From Cinnamomum chago (Eukaryota > Streptophyta > Magnoliopsida > Laurales > Lauraceae): DNA of 64,000 nt. Below are positions 48,301 to 60,841 of the stretch, piece after piece. The stretch lies in assembly GCA_038049695.1 (NCBI GenBank), contig CP142451.1, positions 127,724,501-127,788,500 on the forward strand. Reading direction: 5' to 3'. The notes under the pieces were generated by a model, which was not told the DNA's origin, made no database searches, and saw only the letters and a program-made list of their open reading frames with translations. The position numbers and the translations under genes are program-made. Numbering within the stretch: position 1 is the first letter of the stretch; each line of letters starts with the position of its first letter.

Positions 48301-49810
48301 AATCTTTAGTTGTTCTTTTGAAGACCTAATACCCCTTATAGAACAATTCTTGTTGAGGAGAAAAAAAAAAGAAGTCCAATGTAGGAGGAATCAAAGAGGA
48401 ATAAGTCTGTTCTAGGTTTTAAAAACTCAGGTCCATATCTTCAGTCTGTGTTTTTCCACCCTAATACCAACTCCAAATAGACAGAATAGGGCTACCGTGA
48501 TTATGATTTTTCATCTAAATGAATGTTCATATTAGATGATTTTCTCTTTGGATGCAAAATACCCCAACCTGCAATTCCAACTGCTGACAACTGACCCACA
48601 CGCCCCTCTGGGAACAACTAGATTCCAGACACTTCAAACCTTTTTGCACTAGTTTTTCAATTCTGACACCACCATCAATAGCTGTAGTTTCATCAAAGTG
48701 CTAGTTTTGTAAAGATTTTCACGGAAGGTAAGATGATGATGCTGATGCTGATGATGAGAAGGGCCTTTTGTTTTTCTGAGTCGGCCCAGTGGCCAGGAGA
48801 GGGAAGTTTAAACCACCCTGCCAGGGATGCAGGGGCTATGGGAGCGGGTGTTGCTATCCACAGCAATACCCTGTGATTCCCTGTGCTATGTGAGCAGGGG
48901 CTATGGCAGAGGCCCTTGTGTTTCTATTAACAATCACAAAGTACAATTACATGAATACTCTTGGAAAAGGGTTTAAAGAAAGAATGAATACAAGGGCAAT
49001 CTGGGAATGCCTGATTTATATGTAGTTATCTAGAGGGATTCTGATTTAAGATCATGTTTGATGAGAGGCCCTTGTATTTATATTAATAATCACAAAGTAC
49101 AATTACAAGAACACTCTTGGAAAAGGGTTTAAAGAAAGAATGAATACAAGGGCAATCTGGGAATGCCTGATTTATATGTAGTTATCTAGAGGGATTCTGA
49201 TTTAAGATCATGTTCCTTAGGTGGACTAAATTGGTTCCCTCTTCACGCTTGTATGTTATAGAAGGAATCCAATCTTGGTCGTATTTTGTTCCTTTTTAGT
49301 TTTGCATGACTTGACGCAACTTTGGTGGAGCTGCTCACTGTGTTCTCTTGCTGTGGGATGCATCTTGCATTTGATGAGACTCAGTTCTGGCGGTGATTGA
49401 ATTGGACACCATAACTGGGATTTTGATATTTCTTGTATTTATGTATTTGTTTTTTTATCCCCTTTTCTAGTTGGTAACTAATGCTGTTAATTGCTGTTTC
49501 TGATTTGGTTAAACCATGAATTGGGTCCCATGTCCCATCTACCACTGCCATGTGCTCACAATGTTTTAAGATTCTCTGCAGATTTACAAAGCTCAAAGGA
49601 ATGTAATTCTCTGCATTGCTGCCTGCCTTCTCTATTGGTGAGTACTTGGCATCTTCAATTGGCAGGAATACCAGATGTGGTAGAACTCTCCAACTTCCAT
49701 GCTTAGAATACACTGTGTACTGTTCATGCAGGTTTGCCTATCGCATTTGCAAGTATTACAAGGATATTCAGGATTTGGAAGAAACTGAGAAGAGGTTCAA
49801 GAGCATATAG
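45319..49810 (+). CDS. BAP29/BAP31-like ER membrane protein, four exons
   Basis: The protein resembles the membrane domain of B-cell receptor-associated protein 31, an ER protein that in animals helps sort membrane cargo; the short plant version is little studied. Exons are 45319-45490, 45580-45662, 49582-49637 and 49732-49810 (stop TAG), with GT-AG introns and matching phases, giving 129 residues. Three hydrophobic segments lie around residues 5-25, 40-58 and 91-105, with a conserved loop between the last two (DIYWKNEHRLMC and ERDRYEKSIYKAQRN). The tail is RICKYYKDIQDLEETEKRF, a short charged helix. The long coiled coil of animal BAP31 is absent, as in the plant family. The start is the first Met, in a purine-rich context. 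Intron 2 is 3.9 kb and holds repeats and a Tourist-like copy. Confidence 0.9.
46040..46255. mobile_element. Tourist-like MITE, copy 3 (partial) in BAP-like intron 2
   Basis: The interior (GAATTACTAGGGTGATAG, GTATTCATTTCTCATCATCC) matches the copies at 22697-23036 and 30161-30411. The terminal repeats could not be placed; a GGTGCGTTTGGATG motif at 45713 might be an outer end. Confidence 0.55.
46550..48900. other. Middle of BAP-like intron 2: decayed repeat sequence
   Basis: Read on the minus strand, 46560-47450 gives broken stretches of protein-like sequence (for example KHFEQGSVVQQGDCVEFF and EGREGGKAVVFIIEGRNKK) interrupted by stops, suggesting an old LINE or captured gene. GC-rich transposon-like pieces lie at 47710-47800 and 48140-48260. 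No intact gene is seen. Confidence 0.35.
48910..49214. repeat. Tandem duplication of about 150 bp in BAP-like intron 2
   Basis: The unit starting GGCCCTTGTGTTTCTATTAA (48911) recurs at 49067 with few differences and ends at the same ATTTAAGATCATGTT block. The two units lie 156 bp apart. It is well away from the splice sites. Confidence 0.9.
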
Positions 49811-52401
49811 CTATTTGGCCCAAGGATGTTTTCCTCTAATTGTTGTAGAGGTAACTGATTCCAGTTGATCTATTTTGTAAGAAAAATCTGACAATATGAT
49901 AGGCATGTTTTGGTTCTCTTTGAACTCCACGAGCTCTTGTATTTGCAATCATAGAGTTTATAATGCTTTGTTTCTTTCTCCAATGTGTTCAAAACTTCCT
50001 CAAGGTGACTGAACCAACATGATAAGCTTTAGTTTTCTTTTGATGCTTTCTATATTAATACAAAGTATGGGGGGACATGGATGAGTAGGGCTGTCAATGA
50101 GCTGAGCTTCCCTCCCCTCTTGCTTAGCTCATACACAAAGTGCTACAGCGCGGCTTACTTCAAGTTTTAGCTCATTTCTGTAAAGTAAATACCTTATTCA
50201 GAGTATGTCTCCCGCTCAACTTAGGTTTGAGGTAATTTAAAGTCCACCGTATTGGAATACAGAGGAACAAAACACTCAAATTATCATCACTATGTAATGT
50301 AAACTTAAGATATTGTTGCATCTTGTAATACCATCGGTAATGGTTTGCAAGGTAATGATTTGCAAGTGTATCGATCCTAAACATGCGGCATATGTAATTC
50401 TGTCATTTTCTTAGTTAATTGTGATGATGGGTTGAATCAATGGAGTAAAGGGCACTTTATTATATATTGTGGGAGTAACCCTGAGTAGAGTGGAGTGGAA
50501 TAAAAGAGGTTCCACATCAGCAGACATGTTTACTCTACTTGTGTCCTTTATTATTGAGTACTTCATATGGAATCCATGTACTCGGGGTGCATTTGTGTGA
50601 TGCGATGAGAGGATTCCATGATAAAGGAAATTTGTTTTGATTCTTCTGTGCCGCGTACAGTTCCATTGCTAGAAGCTGCACGTTTTCTGTTTGGGAAAAG
50701 AAGAGAAGTGAACTAATTTTTCTCCCTATAAAGGATTTCAATTTCCTATGAAAGGTAAGAAATGCAAAATTCCTCTTTTTCATAGAAATATAAAAATCCT
50801 CAGGCACAAATATTCCTAAAATCAAGTTGAAGCTGAACCACTGATGGCGCAGTGGTTGTAGGCCCTTCACTTCCCTGGGTTAGACTCAGCAGCTGTACAC
50901 TGATCCAAATGTAGCCAAAGAGAAAAGAAAATCTAACCCCAAAGGGCGAGGCTGCTTTCAACCGTGTGAGATGATGTTGGTATGGGCTAGAGGTATTTGG
51001 CACTTGGCACTGACCTTTTTTGAATATGTGATTCATGTTTTGGACTTAGTCGATTTGTTTAATTAGTTCTGTTAATTGATTAGCGTGGCTAATGTCAATT
51101 CATGTGCCTAATTGTCTTCAACTCTTTAATTAAATGGAAGCTTTCTCCGAGTAGGATTCTTCTAATTTTTATTATCTCCAGCAGTCATAATACTATCCTT
51201 CTTTCTTTAAAGAGAATTTTACCCGAAAAAGCACCTTAGAAGTCCACTAACCAAAAGAGATATCCATAGTTTTGATGCAATAGAACCGGTATTTCTGATA
51301 GAATATTCTTTTTTTTTCTTTACTTTTTTCATCGTTGTTAATTTGTCAAATCTGCCTCTTCTCCAACCTTTATCATCTGCAAATGCTGGTTTTCTGTACC
51401 AAAATGAATCAAAACAGAACTCTTCCCCAACATTGAATATTCTTTATAGAGGTTGTTGATCTCCATTAACGAGGTAGGCGTGGCACAGTTTGACATTCTT
51501 TCATGTGTTATTTATCATAGAGCTTGAGTTTCATGTTTACTTTTTGAGAAAAGTTCATTAGTGTTTTGATATATAGTTTATTCATTTCATTGTCTTTGCT
51601 ATATGATTATTTTTAGGTGGCTAAATCATCAAAATTAGGACCTTTTGAGGAAGGAGAAAAGGAAACCACCAAAGAAAGGGGGAAAACGATGAGAGGAAGA
51701 AGGGGGAAATGGGGTTTCAGACGATTTGTATGAGTTTGAATACGACGACATCGTCACACATTTAAATCTTTAATAAGTGTCATATTGACTAGTGGCGTGT
51801 TTTTCGATTAGTGACCATCTAAGGTCATTTTTTTGGTAGTTTTCTCTGCTTTAAATTATTGTACTCAAATGCTTCATCCATCCATTCCTAGCACATAGGA
51901 GGAGCTTTACTGGTTACATGTCACGTTTCCTTGGTTTAAAACATCACATTTAGAAGCCGCCAAGCCGGGGAGTCAGATGTGAATGAAAATTGAAGACAAT
52001 AGTAGCTGGTGTTACCCACACCTTATTCCAAAAGTTTAGAGTTGACTAGATGTTGTCTCTACCTTTCGCAGTGGGTCATCAATTAGGTCATCCTAATAAA
52101 AGATTATATGTGCTGGAATTTCATTACTGGGCGTTTTAAACATGGACTTCGTAGAAAAACCTGATTTAGGCCTCACCTCTAACGTGTCCTAGTCCCCAAA
52201 TTGCACTGGGCAACTTTCATAGCCGTTCATATGAGGGTTTGGACATGAATGGTGAAAAAGAATAGGTACTTATTAGGAAAAAAAAACTAATTAACCGGAA
52301 GTTTGTAATTGAAGGTTCGGGTTGATCATTTTAACTTGTGTGAACTTGTGTAGATAGTTTCAAGTCGATTACTTAGTGGGTGCGACTTTGCATTCTACCC
52401 C
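49811..52401. other. Downstream of the BAP-like gene, nothing recognised
   Basis: The first part should be the BAP-like 3' untranslated region. A partial GGGTGCATTTGTGTG-type MITE copy lies near 50588-50810. No other gene, RNA or bounded element was recognised. Confidence 0.4.
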
Positions 52402-52915
52402 TAGTGTTCGATCTAATCCGGAACTAGTTAACACGACACGAACCCACACGATATTAATGGGTTTGGGTGGGCTCTTAATGGGTTCAGGTCGTTAACGGGT
52501 TAATGGGTCATGAATGAATTAAATCAGTAACCCGCTAACAACCCGCTTAATCCGTTAAAATGTTTTTAGTCCCTAAGTGTAACTGGAATTAATTTATATT
52601 CGTAAAGAAGAAATTGAAATTTATTGTTTTATAATGGGGCTTTAGATGGGATCCACTTGAGATTCTCACTTATAGTTTCATGTGGCTTATATGTTTTTCT
52701 CCTCATATATTTTTGTATGGATTTTTTTTTTATTTTTGAAATGACTTAATTACTTAACGTGTTGGGTTGAGTAACTCGTTACATGAACGGGACGTATTCG
52801 GGTTGGATTTTTTTGATCCGTTAAGTTAATAGGTCGTGTATGGGTTGAGGTAATTTTAATATGTATTCATTAACTCGTAACCCGAATTGTTAACACGACA
52901 CGATTAACAGCCCTA
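52402..52915. mobile_element. Probable hAT-like MITE with GTTAACACGACACG repeats
   Basis: GTTAACACGACACG occurs near both ends (52428 and 52889) with many GGGTTAATGGGT-like motifs between. The right end is CAGCCCTA, as in hAT elements. The left end (TAGTGTTCG) is tentative and the 8-bp flanks do not match. Confidence 0.45.
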
Positions 52916-52971
52916 CCCGAAACCCTCTTAACCCTATTCAATGCCTATTTGTCGGGTTAAAAAAAAAAGGG

Positions 52972-55183
52972 AATTCGGCGAAGAGTCCCTTAACATTTCA
53001 CTTTAGTGCCTTAGGTCCACAATCTTTTTTCATATTGTAATAGGTCATTTTTTCAAATTTGAAGACCTAAAATGTCTAATTTACCCTTCATTCAAAATCA
53101 TTAATAATGGTCAACTACCATTTAATTAACCAAATAAATTTCAAAATATCCAAATAAATTTCAAAAAATGTAAATACATTTCAAAAGACGAAAATAAATT
53201 TCAAAATACGTAAATAAAATTAAAAAAAGAAAATAAATCTGAAAAATACAAATAAATTCGAAAGAACGCAAATAAATTTGTAAATAAATTTCAAAAGATG
53301 AAAATAAATTTCAAAGTACTCAAATAAATTTCAAAATACACAAATAAAAATAAAAAATGAAAATAAATTTTCGAAAGAAAGCAAATAAATCTTAAAAAAA
53401 CAATAATTTCAAAAAACGCATTAAATTTCAAAATAACACAGAGAAATTTAAAAAGATGCAAATAAATTTCAAAAGATCCAAATAAATTTCAAAAAATGTA
53501 AGTAAATTTCAAAAACGAAAATAAATTTAAAAAAAACGCAAACACATTTGCCAAAACTAAGATAATTTTTTTTCCTAATTTCATAAAAATTTGCCAAAAA
53601 CTCAAGTATTTTTGTCAAAACTCAATTAAATTTATTTCAAAAAATGTAAATAAATTTCAAAAGAACAGCCTGAGTTTAGTTCAAAAACTCATTTAAAATT
53701 TGTCAAATTGAGATAAATTTGTCAAAAACTCTTCTATATTTTTAAAAAACTCAAATAAATTTGCTCCATGACTCAGATAAATTTGTTCCAAGACTCAGAT
53801 AAATTAGCCAAAAACTCAAATAGATTTGTCTAGAACCCAGAGAAATTTGTTTCAGAACTCAGATAAATTTGTGCAAAACTCAAATACATTTGACAAAAAA
53901 TGAAAAACTCAGATAAATTTGACAGAAACTCATATAAATTTGTAAAAACTCAGATAAATTTAATAAAAACTTAGATAAATCTCACAAAAACTCCATGTCC
54001 TCCACCTCCTCTTCCATCCCTCTGGCATCCTCCCCAAATCGAGACCGACAGGACATGCACCAACCCGAGACCTGACCTGCTTACTGTTCTGGCGTGCTTA
54101 CTTGCCTATTTACTATTCTGGATCTGGGCTCCGGGTCGAACCTGACATGAACCGACCCGAGACCTAGGACACCCAAGATAGATCGTCGACAAAGCCAGAA
54201 AATCGCGCAGGGCCCATCGCTTTTCTTCTTCTTCTCCGGTGGGTAGGACTTCTGCCAGGAACCACTTTCCCGACGACGTGCACCAACTGTGATGGGAGAC
54301 AGCGGGCAGCGATTCTGGGATGCAATGGGCGGTGATTTTGCAATTTCCGGAGCTAGATTTATTTCCTCATTGACTGGGTTCCGACACAGAACCTGAAACG
54401 CCCCTGCTACCCTTTGTCGATGTGCAGCAGAGCTGATCAAGGTGGGTCCCCCGCGCCAGATCTGATCGACAACAGTGAAACAGAACAGAGGAATCAAATT
54501 CGTTCTGTTATCTAGTTTTGGAGAAACCAAAAGTAGAGACGCACAGAGGATCCAGACATCGAACAGAGGTTTGATCCTTTGTTGCAAAGGCCTTCACATC
54601 GCTTGAAGTGAAGGAGAAGAAGGGTTCTATACCCAGTTGCACGCTATCGGAGAAGAAAGGGGTGTTGCCGTGCCCGACCGCCGCTTCCTCCAGTAGTCAC
54701 AGAGAAGACGAAACAGAGAACCGACATCTTGTCCAAGTTGAAACCGCCCACACAGGACCCATCCCAGAAACGATGGGTTTCTCGCCTACACATCCGATAG
54801 TGGGTCCCACTCATCAGGAACCCATGATCAGGCCCACCAACAAGGTCGCACATGGCCTCCCAACAAGATCAATGGTCCAGATTTCCATTGGTCGGCCACC
54901 TGAACCCCACAGTCTCCCTCTTTGGTTGCTGGATGGTGGATTGCACCTGAGAGAGGATGAGATGAAATATGGGTTGAAGAAGAAGAGGGATAATACAAGA
55001 TTTGAAATTTGAAATTTCAAAATTTTATGCCTAAAATGGTTGAAAGGGTAAATCAGTTGTGAGAATTGTATTCAGTGACCTCTGCCTACAAACAATCTAA
55101 CTGTTTGGACCAGAGCCCTTAAAAAGAATTTGTCTGGACTGGAGGCCGAAAACATTCAATTATAGGGACCTTTGGCTAATTAT
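52972..55183. mobile_element. TIR-bounded non-autonomous DNA transposon carrying a minisatellite
   Basis: The left end reads AATTCGGCGAAGAGTCCCTT; the complement of the right end reads AATTAGCCAAAGGTCCCTAT, and further blocks (GCC..., GGTCCA) pair beyond these. About 1 kb of degenerate 20-bp repeats, then a GC-richer 1-kb core, lie between. The A-rich flanks hide any target duplication. The core contains overlapping reading frames on both strands that are not kept in the duplicate, so no transposase is claimed. The right end is repeated at about 58100 through the tandem duplication. Confidence 0.55.
53100..53990. repeat. Degenerate 20-bp minisatellite (unit 1)
   Basis: Repeats of the form AAATAAATTTCAAAANAYG run at a period of about 20 bp and change gradually rightward into ACTCAGATAAATTTGNCAAA. 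About 40 units are present, with no long exact run. The left half of the array is shortened in the duplicate at 56190-56855. Confidence 0.85.
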
Positions 55184-56183
55184 CTATAAAAAAAAAAGTA
55201 AAAAACAGTGCCTCATGCCTACACCTTCTAGAAGCAAATGAATTCATCAAATTTCTTTCTAGAGGAAGGAAGATTGGGAGAATATATCTTTGATGGGACT
55301 TTCTTTTGCATCAAAGAAAATCCGGTTTAAGAAATGTACTCGAGAAAACAAAACGTTTGACTTGGGTTACTCGGTTTGACTGAACTATACTTCCTCATCA
55401 TATACGGCAATAGGTGGCTAAGCCTAAAGAACCCTTATAGTAAGGTGGTGGGATGGGGAAGATATAGGTTAGTTCCTAGTATCAATTAAGTTGATGGTTT
55501 TAGGAGTACGGATCTTCTTCACATTGCTTGATCATGTGCAGCCATAATTCAGAAGAAGCCGTGGTCGTTCCAAAATATGAACGCATGAAAATCATGGGGT
55601 TAATAGTTTGAATGGTCCCCCATGACCTACTAATTTTGTGCAAGAGATGGACCATCTCATCTTAAGTTTCTAACCTTTCAATATTTTGTTGATGGATGCT
55701 AGATTTGGATGATTAATTCGAAGGTCTACAAAAGAATTCTGCAGAATGGGGGTTGGGAACTTTGAAGGTTTTAGATTGGCAATAGGGTGGGTAATGGGGC
55801 CCTTTACCTTCCTCCCTCTTATTCAGCTGTATCTTTAAATTGCAAAATTTTCACCCTAAAATGGAGTCCTTTATTAGAGAAATTGATGCGGAAATGTCCT
55901 TCCTCATTTCTAACAAATGCGGGGCCACTGCATTAAAGGCACTGTAAATTGGGACCTTCTTGGAAAGGTTACGCCTCTTGCTTTGCCAAGAAGCGTGACA
56001 ATTATAGGGATTTAAGAATTTGAAAGGGTCTTCCTATAACCCAACAGTGCGAGGAGAAAAAAACACATATTTTGAGGGCTTCAATGACGTCCAAATCCTA
56101 TCCATTAAATATAGTTTTATGAAAGCGAAATTTTACATAATGATCAATTGATTGGCCCATATAGCTCAGAAGGGTCGACACTA
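53264..56183. repeat. Tandem segmental duplication, unit 1 (about 2.9 kb)
   Basis: This unit and the next are alignable over their whole length at a constant spacing of about 2.92 kb: GGGTCGACACTA closes both units, at 56172-56183 and 59091-59102. The left border falls in the minisatellite and so is approximate. The unit covers most of the TIR element plus about 1 kb of downstream DNA of unknown nature, including a short open segment around 55863-55947 that begins MESFIREIDAEMS and is not identified. Confidence 0.88.
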
Positions 56184-59102
56184 TATTTAAAAAATATAAA
56201 TAAATTTCAAAAGATGAAAATCAATTTAAAAAGACGCAAATAAATTTCAAAATATCCAAATAAAATTTTAAAAATATAAATAAATTTCAAAAGATCCAAA
56301 TAAATTTCAAAAAATGTAAGTAAATTTCAAAAACGCAAATAAATTTAAAAAAAAAACGCAAACACATTTGCCAAAACTAAGATAATTTTTTTTCATAATT
56401 TCAGAAAAATTTGCCAAAAACTCAAGTATTTTTGCCAAAACTCAGTTAAATTTATTTAAAAAATGTAAATAAATTTCAAAAGAATAGCCTGAGTTTAGTT
56501 CAAAAACTCATTTAAAATTTTCCAAATGGAGATAAATTTGTCAGAAACTCAACTATATTTTTAAAAAACTCAAATAAACTTGCCAAAAACTCAAATAGAT
56601 TTGCTCCAAGACTCGGATAAATTTGTTCCAAAACTCAAATAAATTAGCCAAAAACTCAAATAGATTTGTCCAGAACTTAGAGAAATTTGTTTTAGAACTC
56701 AGAGAAATTTGTGCAAAACTCAAATACATTTGACAAAAAATGAAAAACTTAGATAAATTTGACAGAAACTCATATAAATTTGTACAAACTCAGATAAATT
56801 TGATAAAAACTTAGATAAATTTCACAAAAACTCAGATAAATTTCATAAAAACTCCATGTCCTCCACCGCCTCTTCCATCCCTCTGGCATCCTCCCCAAAT
56901 CGAGACCGGCAGGACGTGCACCAACCCGAGACCTAACCTGCTTATTGTTCTGGCGTACTTACCGGCTTGTTTACTATTCTAGATCTGGGCTCCGGGTCGA
57001 ACCTGACATGAACCGACCCGAGACCTGGGACACCCAAGATGGGTCATCTTCTTCCTTTCTTCAACGACCCTGCTCTGGAACAAAGCCAGAAAATCGCGCA
57101 AGGCCCATCGCTGCCTTTTCTTCTTCTTCTCCGGTGGGTTGGACTTCCGCCAGGAACCACTTTCCCGACGACGTGCACCAACTGTGATGGGAGACAGCGG
57201 GCAGTGATTCTAGGATTCAATGGACGGTGATTCTACAATTTCCGGAACTAAATTTATTTCCTCATTGACTGGGTTCCGACATAGAACCTGAAACGCCCCT
57301 GCTACCCTTTGTCGATGTGCAGCAGAGCTGATCAAGGTGGGTCCCCCGCGCCAGATCTGATCGACGGTAGTGAAATAGAACAGAGGAATCAAATTCGTTC
57401 CGTTATTTAGTTTTGGAGAAACCAAAAGTAGAGACGCACAGAGGATCCAGACATTGAACAGAGGTTTGATCCTTTGTTGCAAAGGCCTTCACATCACCTG
57501 AAGTGAAGGAGAAGAAGGGTTCTATACCCAATTGCACGCTATCGGAGAAAAAAGGGGTGTTGCCGCGCCCGACCGCCACTTCCTCCGGTAGCCACAGAGA
57601 AGACGAAATAGAAAACCGACATCTTGTCCAAGTTGAAACCGCCCACACAGAACCCATCCCAGAAACGATGGGTTTCTCGCCTACACATCCAATAGTGGGT
57701 CCCACTGATCAGGAACCCATGATCAGTCCCACCAACAAGGTCGCCCATGGCCTCTCAACAAGATCAATGGTCCAGATTTCCATTGGTCGGCCACCTGAAC
57801 CCCATAGTCTCCCTCTTTAGTTGCTGGATGGTGGATTGCGCCTGAGAGAGGATGAGATGAAATATGGGTTGAAGAAGAAGAGGGATAATACAAGATTTGA
57901 AATTTGAAATTTGAAATTTCAAAATTCAAAATTCAAAATTTTATGCCTAAAATGGTTGAAAGGGTAAATCAGTCGTGAGAATTGTATCCAGAGACTTCTG
58001 CCTGCAAACAATTTAGCTGCTTGGACCAGAGCCCTTAAAAAGAATTTGTCTGAACTGGAGGCCAGAAACATTCAATTATAGGGACCTTTGGCTAATTATC
58101 TATTAAAAAAAAAAAAAAAACAATGCCTCATGCCTACACCTTCTAGAAGCAAGTGAATTCATCAAATTTCTTTCTAGAGGAAGGAAGATTGGGTGAAAAT
58201 ATCTTTGATGGGACTTTCATTTGCATCAAAGAAAATCCGGTTTAAGAAATGTACTCGAGAAAACAAAACGTTTGACTTGGGTTACTCGGTTTGACTGAAC
58301 CATACTTCCTCATCATATAGGCCAATAGGTGGCTAAGCCAAGAGAACCACTTATAGTAAGGTGATTGGATGGGGAAGATATAGGCTAGTTCCTAGTATCA
58401 ATTAAGTTGATGGATTTAAGAGTACGGATCTTCTTCACATTGCTTGATCATGTGCAGCCATAATTCAGAAGAAGCCGTGGTCGTTCCAGGATATGAAAGC
58501 ATGAAAATCATGGGGTTAATAGTTTGAATGGTCCCCCATGACCTACTAATTTTGTGCAAGAGATGGACCATCTCATCTTAAGTTTCTAACCATTCAATAT
58601 TTTGTTGATTGATGCTAGATTTGGATGATTAATTCAAAGGTCTACAGAAGAATTATGCAGAATGGGGGTTGGGAACTTTGAAGGTTTTAGATTGCCAATA
58701 GGGTGGGTAATGGGCCCCTTTACCCTCCACCCTCTTATTCAGCAGTATCTTTAAATTGCAAAATTTTCACCCTAAAAATGGAGTCCTTTATAAGAGAAAT
58801 CGATGCAGAAATGTCCATCATCCCTAACAAATGCGGGGCCACTGCATTAAAGGCTCTAACTATAAATTGGGACCCTCTTGGAAAGGTTACGCCTGTTGCT
58901 CCACCAGAAAGCGTGACAATTATAGGGATTTAAGAGTTTGAAAGGGTCTCCCTATAACCCAAATAATGCGAAGAGAAGAAAACACATATTTTGAGGGCTT
59001 CAATGACGTCCAAATCCTATCTATTAAATATAGTTTTATGAAAGCAAAATTTTACATAATGATCAATTGAAGGGCCCATAAAGCTCAGAAGGGTCGACAC
59101 TA
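56184..59102. repeat. Tandem segmental duplication, unit 2 (about 2.9 kb)
   Basis: This is a near-identical second unit. Visible differences include an extra segment of about 30 bp around 57040-57085 and a shortened minisatellite (56190-56855). Reading frames in unit 1 are interrupted or truncated here, which argues that neither copy is protein-coding. The unit stops about 0.4 kb before the 3' end of the U-box gene. Confidence 0.88.
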
Positions 59103-59515
59103 GGGCTTACATTGATCATATGGGGTACCAAGTGACCCTATAGGCAGACCATTCCATGCCTAGTTAGGTTTCCTGTAATTTTAAGCTAATACAAGATAGT
59201 AAGGAATGTAAGTAAAATGCATCTTACATATGGGGGAACTAATAGAATGCAAAAGGATATCTTCTCTGTTAATGTCTTATGTGATTTGTGACAATCTCTT
59301 AAAATGCTTCCCATTAGAACACAAATGCACTAAACTTTCCCAACAAAGAATCCTAATGAAATAGAAGATAATCATAACCCCATATTAGTCCTCAATTAAT
59401 CAATCAAATCTTTAATAAACATACACAATTTTAATTACAATATCATGTGTATGCTTCTGTATTTTATACAGAACACTGAAGTTTTCCTAACAAAAACAAC
59501 CCCCATAACCCTTCA

Positions 59516-60841
59516 TTAAAAGGGCCTTTTCAGGTACTTGAAATCCATGGAATCATTACACTCACCCCTCATCCTGTTTGCATTCAACAGCTTCAGAAGA
59601 CCTGATGCTTTATCCTTTGTCTTCTCACTACAACCAACCTGCAACACCACCAACACCTTCTGAAATGCACCCACCTGAAGAGTCTCCACCAAAACCCCCC
59701 CATCTTCTCCTCTGTAGTTACTGCATAGCTTCCAAAGAGCAGAAATGGTGAACTCTGTCGCCAGATCTGATACCCTTAAAATCTTCTTAACCAAAACTGG
59801 CACTGTTAGCGCGTGATTATAAGCCGCCTCCCTCCCTTCTTCCCATCCAAAAATCCCATCCAAAACACCCAAAGCCTTCTCGCAGACGCTCTTGTCCGAC
59901 CCGACTAACATCTCGAGTAGCAGAGGCACCAGACCGATCTCAATGAACCTTGACGCGGTCTTGGAAGAAGAAGAAGAAGGAGAAGAGACGAAGTAGAAAA
60001 CTGCAATTAAAGAAGCTTTTGTGGTCATTGGGCAAATGGGTTCTTTTAATACCTTGAATAAAGCTTCAATTAGTCCTTCAATCTCTGTTAATGAATCCAA
60101 GACTCGCTGTTCTGACGACGAAGCGAGGTCTTTCACTACCAAAGCAGCATTCCTCCTTCCCGCCAAATTACCACAATTCAAAAACCAAACCATCCAATGT
60201 AGAGATGCATGGGAAAGAAGGTGCGATCGAGCTTCCTCATCTAGTGGGAACATCCAAGCCAACATTGACAAGATTTCTTCCATCCCCTCTGCATAATTAT
60301 CCTCCGACGCAGCGGCGAATGACTCGAAAGCCGCCGCCAAGACCCCACTTGTCGTTCCAATGGCTACAATGCACCGCCGGTTGCGATCGCTCTCCCTCCC
60401 CAACACATTCATCTTCTTCACCAATTTACCACATTGGATCAAGTCGCCTTCTCTACTCGCCTTCCCAATCTCCATCAGAATCTTGGACACCTCTGCCTGG
60501 GTGGCGGGGATTCGGGGTGTTGGGATTCGCTCAACGCCTAGAGAGTGATTTTCCACGCACCAATTTTGAATAATCCTCAGAATTGTGTGGTTTGGGATCA
60601 GTTCTAGGCTTTTGAGCTCCTGCTTCGTGACCGGGCATGTCCGGTTACCGGCGTCGAGCCAGGTCTCGATGCTTTGTCGGTCGTAGGTGATCCCTGTGGA
60701 TATTGTAACGGGGTCCTTCATAAGTTCTAGTGAGATGGGGCATCTAAAATGGGCTGGGATTGGAAGACTGACGGCCGGATCAACCGTCACCTTCACCGGT
60801 GCAGGCCTGTTTCGCCTACAAACTCTTCTAATTCTGAACAT
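59516..60841 (-). CDS. PUB21: Plant U-box E3 ubiquitin ligase (PUB20/PUB21-like)
   Basis: The U-box recruits a ubiquitin-charged E2 and the C-terminal armadillo repeats bind the target; relatives act in defence and growth signalling. From the Met at 60841 the protein has 441 residues in one exon, normal for this intronless subgroup. A basic start (MFRIRRVCRRNR) precedes the U-box at residues 29-103, with IPAHFRCPISLELMKDPV, the GITYDRQSIETWL helix and TCPVTKQEL. ARM-like helices follow, including GRRNAALVVKDLASSSEQ and the SASGLLKLLN-type end common to the group (here DKASGLLKLLN). The frame is open back to a Met at 60955, but a poly-Leu stretch unlike the family would be added, and a TATA-like element at 60972-60979 implies the transcript starts near that upstream Met. 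The shorter start is therefore preferred. Confidence 0.93.
   Translation of the reverse strand: MFRIRRVCRRNRPAPVKVTVDPAVSLPIPAHFRCPISLELMKDPVTISTGITYDRQSIETWLDAGNRTCPVTKQELKSLELIPNHTILRIIQNWCVENHSLGVERIPTPRIPATQAEVSKILMEIGKASREGDLIQCGKLVKKMNVLGRESDRNRRCIVAIGTTSGVLAAAFESFAAASEDNYAEGMEEILSMLAWMFPLDEEARSHLLSHASLHWMVWFLNCGNLAGRRNAALVVKDLASSSEQRVLDSLTEIEGLIEALFKVLKEPICPMTTKASLIAVFYFVSSPSSSSSKTASRFIEIGLVPLLLEMLVGSDKSVCEKALGVLDGIFGWEEGREAAYNHALTVPVLVKKILRVSDLATEFTISALWKLCSNYRGEDGGVLVETLQVGAFQKVLVVLQVGCSEKTKDKASGLLKLLNANRMRGECNDSMDFKYLKRPF

Noticed and set aside
54081-55012. Reading frames of 168 and 134 codons on opposite strands in the duplicated element
   Set aside because: The duplicate at about 57200-57830 does not keep either frame at full length, and neither resembles a known protein. 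They are best read as chance frames in GC-richer repeat DNA.
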